From: Pirellulaceae bacterium
GTDB lineage: Bacteria; Planctomycetota; Planctomycetia; Pirellulales; Pirellulaceae
Reading direction: 5' to 3'
NCBI GenBank assembly: GCA_022448315.1
Contig: JAKVCA010000002.1
Span: 55,385-119,384 of the forward strand
Length of the DNA: 64,000 bases
This document shows positions 26,324 through 34,864 of this stretch, in pieces (positions within the stretch are counted from its first letter, which is position 1; every line of letters begins with the position of its first letter). Below the pieces are notes generated by a model. The model searched no databases and was not told the DNA's origin. It saw only the letters and a list, made by a program, of their open reading frames with translations. Position numbers and translations under genes: made by a program.

Positions 26324-28378
26324 ATGAACGGATACTCGTTTGCCTCGCCATCGACAGGCGTGCGGTTGCTCCTGTGCTTGATTTACACCGCATTTCCAGT
26401 CGCCGGGACCCCAAATCATCTCAAAGCTCAGGGGCCCCGCGATCTTTCGAGAAGACATGTCGAGGGGCTTTCGCCGGAGCTTGGGCCGGCTTTTTGCGCC
26501 AAAACACGTTCCTATGTATTCGCATCCTTGATTTCTCCAGCAGAAGAGCCGCTCGCAATTTATGAAATTCAGTCGGACGGTTTTCAATCTCCTTATGCCG
26601 GTGAGACCCGAGAGACGTACGGTGTGGTGACCGCGGTCGGGCATCAGGGTTTTTATCTGCAGGATCCAAAAGGGGATGGCGACCCAAGAACCTCCGACGG
26701 GATCTACGTTTACACGGGAGCGAATGGCGACGCTCCTAAAGTGGGTGACGGTCTTCGACTTTCCGGCCGGATTGAGGAGTTCGTTGCCGGCGGAAAAGAG
26801 ACACACAATTTGTCGGTGACTCAGCTGAAATCCCCCAAGGTTCACGAGACGATTCCAAACCAGCCCTTGCCCAAGGCTGTCGTGATCGGGCGAAAGGGGC
26901 GGAAGCCACCCGGCCAATGGATGTTTCGTCCCGTAAAACAACAAGTGGATTTGAACTCGACGCAATCGAGCGGTATCCGTCTGGATCCCCAGAACTACGG
27001 AATCGATTTCTACGAAAGTCTTGAGGGGATGCGTGTTCGGATTGAGAACCCTGTCTGCATTTCGGGCATGCGATCCTACGGAACGTTTAGCAGCGAGATT
27101 TACGTATTGGCCGATCGTGGTCTGGATGTGGTGCCCACAGGCGCCTTGGTCGATCGCGGTGTATTGAAGTTACAGCCCGATGCGATGAACCGGGGCGACC
27201 AGAACCCCGAGCGCATCCAAGTTCAGTTTGATGCCAGCCCAGGGGGGCAGGGGACGCTTTTCAATGAACCGCTGATCGCCCTCCAGGTGGGGCACCGCTT
27301 CACGTCGATTACCGGTGTAGTGGGTTACAGTTTTGGGAACTATGAGGTCAATGCCACGCAAGCAATCGGCTTTGAAGCGACCGAACTGAAACAGGAAGTC
27401 ACTTCATTATTGGCTACGGATAACCGTTTGACCCTCGCCAGTTACAACGTGCTGAATCTTTCTGGAGACTCCAGCGACGACGGTCAGAGACAGCAGCTTG
27501 CTCGTCAAATTGTGGATCATCTCAAATCACCGGACATCATTGCGTTGCAGGAGATTCAGGATGACTCGGGCGAGAAAAATGACGGAGTGGTCACGGCGGA
27601 TCAGACTCTAAAAAGACTCACACAGGCTATCGAGGCCGCAGGAGGCCCGCGATACGAAGCATTCAACGTGGCGCCAAGGGATGGAAACGATGGTGGGGTG
27701 CCCGGAGGAAACATCCGCAATGCATTCCTGTTTAAGCCTGATCGAGTTGAGCTAGTCGACTACATGGCCTTGTCCCCCGAGGTGTTGAAAATTCAGGGCT
27801 GCAGTGATCCGAACGCGTTTGAAGGTTCACGCACCCCACTCCAAGCGACATTCAAATTCTTGGGACACGAGCTGACCGTCGTCAATAATCATCTCAGCTC
27901 GCGTTACGGATCTTCGCCAGTCTCTGGCGCTTTGCAACCCTTTGACCAGGGAGGGAGTCGTGGCCGAGATCGTCAAACCCGGTGCCTGAACGACTGGATC
28001 AATCGAAGACTCGATCAGAACCCTGAAAACCCTTTGGTGGTGCTTGGAGATATGAATACGTTCGAGTTTACGAAAGAATTGGGCGCTCAACTCACTCAAC
28101 GCAAAAGCAAAATTTCAGAGTCCGCGACGTCCCAACCCGCACTGGTGAACCTCTTGGGAAAGGCATCTGAGGGAGATCGCTATACCTATATTTTTGAGGG
28201 CAACGCGCAGGCTTTGGATCATTGTTTCGTTTCACCCGAACTGCATGAGCGAGCCGAATACGACATCGTTCATGTCAATACGGAGTTCTTTCGAGGCGTC
28301 GAACTCTCTCCTGACGGACCGGTTGCGAGTGACCACGAGCCAATATTGGCTCGATTCCAGTTCAAAGTCCGACGCTAG
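26324..28378 (+). CDS. ExeM/NucH-like extracellular endonuclease/exonuclease
   Basis: A 684-residue protein with an N-terminal hydrophobic leader (VRLLLCLIYTAFPVAG) and a large N-terminal OB-like region (about 80-350, VVTAVGHQGFYLQDPKGDGD, SGRIEEFV). The C-terminal half is an endonuclease/exonuclease/phosphatase domain of the ExeM/NucH kind with all catalytic blocks: LASYNVLNL, IALQEIQDD, VVNNHLSSRYG, VLGDMNTFEF and ASDHEPILARF. It should degrade extracellular DNA in a metal-dependent way, for phosphate or nucleotide scavenging or biofilm turnover. No partner is encoded next to it. Confidence 0.92.
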   Translation: MNGYSFASPSTGVRLLLCLIYTAFPVAGTPNHLKAQGPRDLSRRHVEGLSPELGPAFCAKTRSYVFASLISPAEEPLAIYEIQSDGFQSPYAGETRETYGVVTAVGHQGFYLQDPKGDGDPRTSDGIYVYTGANGDAPKVGDGLRLSGRIEEFVAGGKETHNLSVTQLKSPKVHETIPNQPLPKAVVIGRKGRKPPGQWMFRPVKQQVDLNSTQSSGIRLDPQNYGIDFYESLEGMRVRIENPVCISGMRSYGTFSSEIYVLADRGLDVVPTGALVDRGVLKLQPDAMNRGDQNPERIQVQFDASPGGQGTLFNEPLIALQVGHRFTSITGVVGYSFGNYEVNATQAIGFEATELKQEVTSLLATDNRLTLASYNVLNLSGDSSDDGQRQQLARQIVDHLKSPDIIALQEIQDDSGEKNDGVVTADQTLKRLTQAIEAAGGPRYEAFNVAPRDGNDGGVPGGNIRNAFLFKPDRVELVDYMALSPEVLKIQGCSDPNAFEGSRTPLQATFKFLGHELTVVNNHLSSRYGSSPVSGALQPFDQGGSRGRDRQTRCLNDWINRRLDQNPENPLVVLGDMNTFEFTKELGAQLTQRKSKISESATSQPALVNLLGKASEGDRYTYIFEGNAQALDHCFVSPELHERAEYDIVHVNTEFFRGVELSPDGPVASDHEPILARFQFKVRR

Positions 28379-28478
28379 ACATTTTTCATCAGTGTGACTT
28401 GATGCCCATCGTTGTGAGTAGGACGCTGCGTCTCTTGGGGATCTGCCTCATCATGAACCCTGAGTCAGGGCGAGCCTT

Positions 28479-29657
28479 TCAGCGATCTTCAGAAGTGCTC
28501 GCGGCTGAAATCAAGGGTTTGACAACTTTCTCCAGAGTCTCAACGGAGATCAAATGATCGCGATGGGTCCGGTCAACAAAGAGACTCCACGATCCGGTCC
28601 CAAGCTGTTGGATTCGATCCTCAAGGAACGTGTCGTAGGTCCGATAAATATCCCCGCTGAAGCAACACGAGTCGTAGAAGTTGAGCACTTGGATTTGTCG
28701 TCTCGCTTGCTTTTGGCTCATAGCTCCGAGAGCAAAAATCTCCAGCCATGAAGCGACGCCTGCCGCCGTTTCGGGAATGCCGTCACCATCTCGATCCACT
28801 TCTCGATACAGCGGTTCGTGGTACTGCTCGGTGTCTCCTTTGGAGCCTGGACTATAGGCTCGAGCGTAAAGTGGCATCGCTCCCGCGACCGGAACCGAGT
28901 CATCAATCCTGACGTCGATGGCCGCCGCCATATGGGTGGCCCAGCCACCTCCAGAGAGGCCAATCATCACTAGCCGCTCTTCTGCATCGCTGACAGCGGT
29001 CAACTCGTTGACGACTTGAAGAATGGGTTCCAGAAAGAAGCGAAACGTTTGCCCCTCAAGATGAGGTTCCAGTTGTGTAAACATCTCTTGGTGTCCTGCT
29101 GTTCCCCGCTGCGAGAGCTTAAAAGGCGTCTGGTCGGGAAAGATCCCGGTAGAGTCTTGGTTCCAACCCACCAAGGGCATCTGCATAACGGTCACCTCAC
29201 AGCCATGTTGAAGAAGAAATTCAATCGTTTCTTTGACACCGGCATCCAGATAATGTTCGGCGCCATCCGGGACATGTCCATGATGGACCATGACACGAAT
29301 GGCCGGCTGCCGCATCGCTCGTGGAACCACTCGAAAGGCGATGGCTTCGAAGTCAAATGGCCCGACCGCGATTTCAAATCGGTCGACATGATCGATCAGA
29401 TCGGGCGAAACCTTTTCAAGCTCGCTAGGCTGCATGACATTGCTCACCTTGGGACGCGTCGACGGGAGACCCTCGGGCCAGATGTACTTCTGAAGAGATT
29501 CTCGACGACGTTCCGCCTGCGAGACGGATTCAAATCGGACCATCCTTTCGGGATTGAATTCCGGCAAGGGGGAATCCATTTCCATCTGTGCTTGGGTGGT
29601 TTGGGCCAGACCAATCAAAATTGCTGCCGTCAGTCGTATGTGTCTCATGTAGGACAT
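28479..29657 (-). CDS. Exported alpha/beta hydrolase (dienelactone hydrolase-like)
   Basis: A 392-residue protein with a signal peptide (MRHIRLTAAILIGLAQTTQA). The oxyanion region VMVHHGHVPDG, nucleophile elbow IGLSGGGWATHMA and late VDRTHRDHLIS give a serine, possible acid and histidine in the right order. The middle helix region LEPILQVVNELTAVSDAEER is unusual in length. The substrate is unknown; similar proteins in planctomycetes lie near sulfatases. It is convergent with the nuclease gene, with 100 nt between, and CCCTGA-G-TCAGGG (28458-28470) is a small palindrome 9 nt beyond its stop. Confidence 0.82.
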   Translation of the reverse strand: MSYMRHIRLTAAILIGLAQTTQAQMEMDSPLPEFNPERMVRFESVSQAERRRESLQKYIWPEGLPSTRPKVSNVMQPSELEKVSPDLIDHVDRFEIAVGPFDFEAIAFRVVPRAMRQPAIRVMVHHGHVPDGAEHYLDAGVKETIEFLLQHGCEVTVMQMPLVGWNQDSTGIFPDQTPFKLSQRGTAGHQEMFTQLEPHLEGQTFRFFLEPILQVVNELTAVSDAEERLVMIGLSGGGWATHMAAAIDVRIDDSVPVAGAMPLYARAYSPGSKGDTEQYHEPLYREVDRDGDGIPETAAGVASWLEIFALGAMSQKQARRQIQVLNFYDSCCFSGDIYRTYDTFLEDRIQQLGTGSWSLFVDRTHRDHLISVETLEKVVKPLISAASTSEDR

Positions 29658-30171
29658 CGCTCGTTCTATGGAAATCGTCCCAAGACTGGCGCTGAAGCCA
29701 AAGTCTTGCTCACATTAGAGAACGGGATAACCCGATCGTGGATCGCCCTGTCCTGCCCAAGATGTTTTGGACCTCTCCAACTTGGAGAAAAAAAGTTTGC
29801 GATGCAAGGACTTCACTGAGGTCCGCTGACTCGATTCTTTTTATCACATGCCGCTCGCTGAAGCCTCTTTTCAAGTCAACTGAGCGAAGATCATGCGCAT
29901 GACTTTGTGTGTGAAGAACAGGATCGAATGTGAGTCTTCAATGAAGAAATCGTGATATTGCTCCCAATTGGAGTTTTGCCTTACGGTCGGGCTGAATTTT
30001 CGGGGCGGCTGCATTCGACTAGAAGCAAGAGACAGGCTTGCGACACCGCAGAAATAATCATTCTCCTTGGGACAGAGACCTCGGCTTTTTGATGTTCAGC
30101 GGGGATGGCGAAGATTTTTTATCGTTCACGCTTGGACAATGGATGGTCTTGCGGGAAACATGGAGCCCGAC
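29658..30171. other. 514-nt intergenic region, no gene supported
   Basis: It holds the promoters of the minus-strand hydrolase and the plus-strand sulfatase-modifying-factor-like gene. The frame of the latter stays open upstream to 30067, but without leader features. No RNA or repeat recognised. Confidence 0.4.
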
Positions 30172-30987
30172 ATGGCGACTCGAAGTCTTAAAAGACGTAC
30201 CTTTCTGCGAGCTGGCGGGATGGGATTTCTTTTTGGTTCACCGCTCGGATTTTGGTGCGCGGGCTGTAGTCGACCGGTGAGCAAGAACAGTTTGGAGATG
30301 CAATTTGTTCAAGTCCCTCGTGGCACGTTCATGATGGGCGCTTCTGCCGAGGAGGATCAATTGCCAAGTGAAACACGTCATCGAGTAACCTTGACCGGCC
30401 CTTTTTTTATGGGTTTGCATGAGGTGACCCAAAAACAATTCGGGGAGGTGATGGGCAAGAACCCAAGTCGACGAAGTTCGCTTTTCGCGCCCGTGGATTC
30501 GGTGACTTGGAATGAGGCAGTGGATTTCTGCGAGCGTTTGAGCGAGCGTCCTGACGAAAAAGAGTCGGGCTATGCTTACCGATTGCCGACGGAGGCGGAG
30601 TGGGAGTTTGCCTGCCGCGGTTACAGCGATACTCCGCATTCCATCACGTCTCTGGCTTCCGAAGATCTCATTGATTACGCGTGGATCAAAGAGAGTTCAG
30701 GCGGAGAGACGCATCCCGTAGGGGAAAAGCTACCCAACCGATTTGGGATTTTTGATATGCACGGAAACGTTTCGGAATGGTGTCTTGACTGGCTTGGGAT
30801 ATACCCCACAGTGGCGGTGACCAATCCTCGAGGGCCACGCGACGGTACGAAACGCGTCTGCAGAGGAGGGAATTACCAGAGCAAACCCGAGGACTGTCGT
30901 TCAGCAACAAGGGTAGGCTTTGAACCCAACTTCCGGCATGTGACTCTCGGATTTCGAGTCGTACGAATGCCACGGGTTGACGTCTGA
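30172..30987 (+). CDS. Formylglycine-generating-enzyme-like protein (SUMF1 domain), active-site cysteines absent
   Basis: A 271-residue exported protein. I start at the ATG at 30172 because GGAG lies 6 nt upstream and the leader then begins with a Tat-like block (SLKRRTFLRAGGMGFLFG). The FGE/SUMF1 fold is clear: MQFVQVPRGTFMMGASAEED, MGLHEVTQKQFGEVMG, YRLPTEAEWEFACRG, GIFDMHGNVSEWCLDW and LGFRVVR. In true formylglycine-generating enzymes the C-terminal GGSY block carries two active-site Cys. Here it reads GGNYQSKPEDCRSATR, so the first Cys is Ser and only one Cys remains, at a different place. It is more likely a non-catalytic or otherwise specialised FGE-fold protein than the maturase for the sulfatases here. 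Confidence 0.87.
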   Translation: MATRSLKRRTFLRAGGMGFLFGSPLGFWCAGCSRPVSKNSLEMQFVQVPRGTFMMGASAEEDQLPSETRHRVTLTGPFFMGLHEVTQKQFGEVMGKNPSRRSSLFAPVDSVTWNEAVDFCERLSERPDEKESGYAYRLPTEAEWEFACRGYSDTPHSITSLASEDLIDYAWIKESSGGETHPVGEKLPNRFGIFDMHGNVSEWCLDWLGIYPTVAVTNPRGPRDGTKRVCRGGNYQSKPEDCRSATRVGFEPNFRHVTLGFRVVRMPRVDV

Positions 30988-31197
30988 GAGAGCATTGGCA
31001 TGGTCCATCGATCGGGTGTCGACGATCGGAATCCGGCAGCAGTGGCCAAGCAGGGACGGAGATGACCCGCTGAAGTCGCGTGTGTTCGTCCTGCCTGAAT
31101 TCGTGCAAGGGATTTGGGGTGAGTCCAAGGTGATTAATTGAGGGGCCTCGGAGCCTGAATATTGCCTGATAGGGTGCGGCCCGTGGCATGAGCAGCC

Positions 31198-32028
31198 TCA
31201 AGCTCTGACGGGGGTGAGCATTTTGGTCAGGCGGTGCCATAAGCCGGGCCGCGCAGAGTTGAGGCACCGCTTACGGAACCGGGTCAACTCGTGTTCCTGA
31301 TCCTCTTGAGTACGGAATGTTCTCGCCATCGCCTCGTCAAGCAAATGGTGAGCCAGTCGATTCAATTCAAACTCCTCGGGCTCGATCGCTTGTTGTAATT
31401 GAAGCTGACTCTCGGGGCTGAGTGTCTCAATAGGCCTCGTCTGATTGACTCGGTGAGGATAAGTGCAATCGCTGAACTCGTCCGGAAATAGGGACTCAAG
31501 CAGAAGGCAAGCCTCATCGAATCGTTCGGAGGGAAACAGGTAAACTTGCTCAGATTGTAGGTAGGTGCTCAGGTCTTCCAGTCCTGAGGCACCACGGTTT
31601 CCGCATAACTGTTCGAGTTGACTGAATTGTCGTTGCGACTGCAGCCAATCTTGCTCGATCACATGAGTCGTGTACTCTTCCAAACTCTTTTGCTGTGCAT
31701 CCTCGTCCCAGGAACGATGATGTTGACTGACGTAGCGGTAATGGGAGTAGAACCTCTCGATTGGGTCTCGAACAAACGCGATGGCAATGGGGCGTGCAAG
31801 CTTTGAATCGTATGGCAGGTCAAGGCTGATCTTGTGCGAGCTATAGGCCCTCAGCCAAGGACAATTTTCAAGAATCTCGGAAACCTGGTCTCGACTATAT
31901 CGATCGTCAATGAGACTGCGGTCCCTGAAAAACGAGGACTCAAAAAGCCGCGAAAGGATTTGGCTGTAAAACGTTGAGCCACCGCATTTACGTACGTGGA
32001 CATGAAAAAACACATTCCGAATAGTCAT
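31198..32028 (-). CDS. Sulfotransferase family protein (second copy, different subfamily)
   Basis: A 276-residue soluble protein. FFHVHVRKCGGSTFYSQIL near the N-terminus is the phosphosulfate-binding loop of the Sulfotransfer_2 type (HVxKCGGST), and IAFVRDPIERFYSHYRYVSQ is the 3'-phosphate block. It is a different subfamily from the one at 14802. Members of this type sulfate polysaccharide chains in the Golgi of animals; a bacterial acceptor cannot be read. It reads convergently with the FGE-like gene and shares its strand with the VTT gene upstream. Confidence 0.85.
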   Translation of the reverse strand: MTIRNVFFHVHVRKCGGSTFYSQILSRLFESSFFRDRSLIDDRYSRDQVSEILENCPWLRAYSSHKISLDLPYDSKLARPIAIAFVRDPIERFYSHYRYVSQHHRSWDEDAQQKSLEEYTTHVIEQDWLQSQRQFSQLEQLCGNRGASGLEDLSTYLQSEQVYLFPSERFDEACLLLESLFPDEFSDCTYPHRVNQTRPIETLSPESQLQLQQAIEPEEFELNRLAHHLLDEAMARTFRTQEDQEHELTRFRKRCLNSARPGLWHRLTKMLTPVRA

Positions 32029-32147
32029 CGTGACGTCAGCCAGTTGGGGGCAGGGACCCCACGATCGCCCCTATGAATTCAAACGCACGGGGCCTCTGTG
32101 GGCAGAAGAACCACGTCTATCCTATCACCCCAGCGGTTTTCAGCGAG

Positions 32148-32888
32148 TTAGTCGTGTTTGCCTCGCACGCGCTGGATCATCCATCGGGCGGCAAAAGGAA
32201 AAACGGCCAGAAAAAAGAAGGCCAACGTGATCTGGGTCAGTTGGCGTTGGGTAAAAACTGCGGCAATACCGTCATCCGCAAGGCTTTGAAGACTTGGCAA
32301 ACTTGAGCCGGCATAGATGTAAACAAGGGTTCCTGGCAGCATGCCAAGTTGACTGACCCACCAGAATGTTCGCAATCGAATTGGGGTCAGACCCATGACG
32401 ACGTTGATGATGAAGAACGGGACGACTGGAATGAGGCGGAGGCTGAAAAGGAAAAACGGTCCCTCTTTTTCTAGCGACTCGTTGAAGGCTTTCAGGCGTT
32501 TGCTAAACCGAGTTTGGACCCAATCGCGGAAAAGATAGCGACTCAAGATCAACGCCAGAGTTGCACCTGCGGTGGATGCGAAACTGATGATCGGCAAGGC
32601 GCGCCAGAAGCCGAGATACCAGCTCACCACAAGAGTCAAAGCTGTCGCTCCCGGCAGTGAGAGTCCGGTCACTCCCGCGTAGATCAGGAATGCCAAAATC
32701 GGGACGGCCCAGGGCCAGCGCGACTCAAAATCTCTCAGCGCGGTTTCCCGCTCAGCGAACCAATCGATTCGAAGGTAGTCATGAAACTGCCAATACAGGA
32801 GGGCCACCAACGCAACCATCAGTGTCAAGGCAATGAGTTTGCGACTTGCCAGACGCGGCAAAACAACTGGAGATTCGTCTTCGGGCAT
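32148..32888 (-). CDS. TVP38/TMEM64 (VTT domain) membrane protein
   Basis: A 246-residue inner-membrane protein with about five hydrophobic segments. The VTT signature runs through GLSLPGATALTLVVSWYLGF and FFLFSLRLIPVVPFFIINVV, followed by MGLTPIRLRTFWWVSQLGML and GTLVYIYAG. VTT proteins are thought to act in phospholipid scrambling or membrane homeostasis; a specific job here is not visible. It is head-to-tail with the sulfotransferase gene (about 120 nt) and divergent from the photolyase gene. Confidence 0.92.
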   Translation of the reverse strand: MPEDESPVVLPRLASRKLIALTLMVALVALLYWQFHDYLRIDWFAERETALRDFESRWPWAVPILAFLIYAGVTGLSLPGATALTLVVSWYLGFWRALPIISFASTAGATLALILSRYLFRDWVQTRFSKRLKAFNESLEKEGPFFLFSLRLIPVVPFFIINVVMGLTPIRLRTFWWVSQLGMLPGTLVYIYAGSSLPSLQSLADDGIAAVFTQRQLTQITLAFFFLAVFPFAARWMIQRVRGKHD

Positions 32889-33193
32889 TGCTTCGCCTAC
32901 GCGGCAAAATGACAGGGACAGAGCGGGGCGTGATGTTCGTGTCGGTGACCGGGGTTTGAAAACGGCGACGGCTACAACCAGCAGCGACCGTCTCTTCCGC
33001 TTAAAAGTCCAGATTCAAACGCTGATCAACTTCGGTGAGACTCCTACACTTCCTAACACGGTCACTAAGTTACGCTCCCTGTCGCTCGACGCAATAGCTG
33101 GGGCAAACATGGGGCCTCAAGCAAAGCTCCGAAATGGGATCCGGCCAACTGCCGGGTCTTCGGAGACCGCAACCCCTGTGCATGGATTAGGCG
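32889..33193. other. Divergent intergenic region, no gene seen
   Basis: 305 nt between the VTT gene and the photolyase gene. An open frame crosses it on the plus strand, overlapping the photolyase start in another frame, but with no recognisable product. Confidence 0.4.
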
Positions 33194-34741
33194 ATGGCAA
33201 AAAAGTTGGCGATTAGAAATCTGGTCTTGGTACTTGGTGATCAACTCGACCTGTCGTCGCCGGCGTTGCAGGAGTTGGATCCCGAGTTGGATCGCGTCTG
33301 GATGGCTGAAGTGACCTCAGAAGCGACACACGTCCAAAGTCACAAGGTGAGGATTGCTGTATTTCTGGCGGCCATGAGACATTTTCGTGTCGAGCTCGAA
33401 GGGCGGGGGATCGAAGTCGATTACCATGACCTTGAGACGACAAAGGATTCCAGTTTTGAGACCGTCCTGACAGAAAGTGTGGCCCGCTGGAATCCACAGA
33501 AGATCATCCTTGTGGAACCGGGTGAATGGAGAGTACGACATTTATTCGAGTCACTTGCCGAAGATCAGGGCTGGGCTCTTGAGTTCCTTGAGGACACCCA
33601 CTTTTATTGCTCACCCGAAGATTTCCGCCAACACGCGTCAGGGCGTAAACAACTGAGGCTGGAGTTCTTTTACCGGGAGCTGCGGCGAAAGCATCAGGTC
33701 CTGATGGAAGGAAAGGATCCCGCAGGCGGCAAGTGGAATTACGACGGTGACAATCGGAAATCGTTCGGCAAAAAAGGCCCTCCCTCTTTGCCCGAGTCCC
33801 GGCGGTTCAAGCCTGACGGCATCACCCAGGATGTGCTCGAGGCGGTGGAACGTCGTTTCTCGAATCACCCGGGTGAGCTCAGGCATTTTGATTGGCCTGT
33901 CAGTCGTGAGCAGGCCATCGAAGCCTTGGAGGACTTTATCGAGAATCGTCTGCCGTTCTTTGGACAATTCCAGGACGCCATGTGGACGGATGAGCCGTAC
34001 CTGTTTCACTCTCGACTTGCCGCGGCGATGAATCTGAAACTGCTTAATCCGCGGGAAGTGGTCCGCCGAGCTGAAGCTGCTTATGACGAGGGAGCCGCTC
34101 CTCTGAACGCCGTTGAGGGATTCATCCGGCAGATTCTGGGTTGGAGAGAATACGTACGAGGAATTTATTGGCACTTCATGCCCGAGTATCTGGAACGGAA
34201 CGCGCTTGACGCGAGCCATGACCTGCCCGAATTCTTTTGGACTGCCGAAACAGAAATGAAGTGCCTGCAGCAGTCCATTCGGCAAACGTTGGATTATGGC
34301 TACGCGCATCACATCCAAAGGCTGATGGTCACCGGTCTATTCTCCATGATGCTGGGGGTTCATCCCAAGAAGGTCCATGAGTGGTATCTGGCCGTATATG
34401 TCGATGCGGTTGAGTGGGTGGAGTTGCCAAATAGCCTGGGCATGTCGCAGTATGCTGATGGCGGCATCATGGCTTCCAAACCCTATGCGGCGACCGGGAA
34501 GTACATTCAGCGGATGAGCAACTATTGCCAGGCGTGTCGATTTGATCCCGCCAAAGCTCACGGTGACGACGCCTGTCCCTTTACGACTCTTTATTGGGAT
34601 TTTCTCGCCAAGCATCGGGAGACTCTGTCGGCAAATCAGCGGATGTCGTTGCAGGTTCGCAATCTGGATCGAAAATCTGACGAAGATCTCCATGCGATTC
34701 AGATGCACGCCGCACATCTGCGTGACGTCTGGGATGTCTAA
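33194..34741 (+). CDS. FeS-cluster-containing photolyase/cryptochrome (FeS-BCP / PhrB type)
   Basis: A 515-residue protein of the prokaryotic (6-4) photolyase family (FeS-BCP, cryptochrome/photolyase-related). Light-driven repair of UV lesions with FAD is the expected role. The N-terminal Rossmann part begins LVLVLGDQLDLSSPAL. The FAD-binding helical part contains QILGWREYVRGIYW, GYAHHIQRLMVTG and VEWVELPNSLGMSQYADGG. Four cysteines that ligate the [4Fe-4S] cluster lie at C357, C445, C448 and C461; the same pattern in Agrobacterium PhrB is offset by exactly seven residues. It is plausibly intact and active. A terminator follows at 34747. Confidence 0.95.
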   Translation: MAKKLAIRNLVLVLGDQLDLSSPALQELDPELDRVWMAEVTSEATHVQSHKVRIAVFLAAMRHFRVELEGRGIEVDYHDLETTKDSSFETVLTESVARWNPQKIILVEPGEWRVRHLFESLAEDQGWALEFLEDTHFYCSPEDFRQHASGRKQLRLEFFYRELRRKHQVLMEGKDPAGGKWNYDGDNRKSFGKKGPPSLPESRRFKPDGITQDVLEAVERRFSNHPGELRHFDWPVSREQAIEALEDFIENRLPFFGQFQDAMWTDEPYLFHSRLAAAMNLKLLNPREVVRRAEAAYDEGAAPLNAVEGFIRQILGWREYVRGIYWHFMPEYLERNALDASHDLPEFFWTAETEMKCLQQSIRQTLDYGYAHHIQRLMVTGLFSMMLGVHPKKVHEWYLAVYVDAVEWVELPNSLGMSQYADGGIMASKPYAATGKYIQRMSNYCQACRFDPAKAHGDDACPFTTLYWDFLAKHRETLSANQRMSLQVRNLDRKSDEDLHAIQMHAAHLRDVWDV

Positions 34742-34746
34742 TCAAA

Positions 34747-34779
34747 AAGGCCGTCCCAACGCGAGGTGGAGACGGCCTT
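34747..34779 (-). terminator. Terminator between convergent photolyase and SulP genes
   Basis: AAGGCCGTC (34747-34755) pairs with GACGGCCTT (34771-34779) around a 15-nt loop. Read on the minus strand the stem is followed by TTTTTGAT, so it best terminates the SulP transcript. On the plus strand the tail is weaker. Confidence 0.75.
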
Positions 34780-34864
34780 GTGACAAGATTCTCAATCGGT
34801 CCAAATGCTCTCAATACCATCCCCGCGAGTGAGAATGATCAGTGTTGCGAGAGCGGAGATGACC

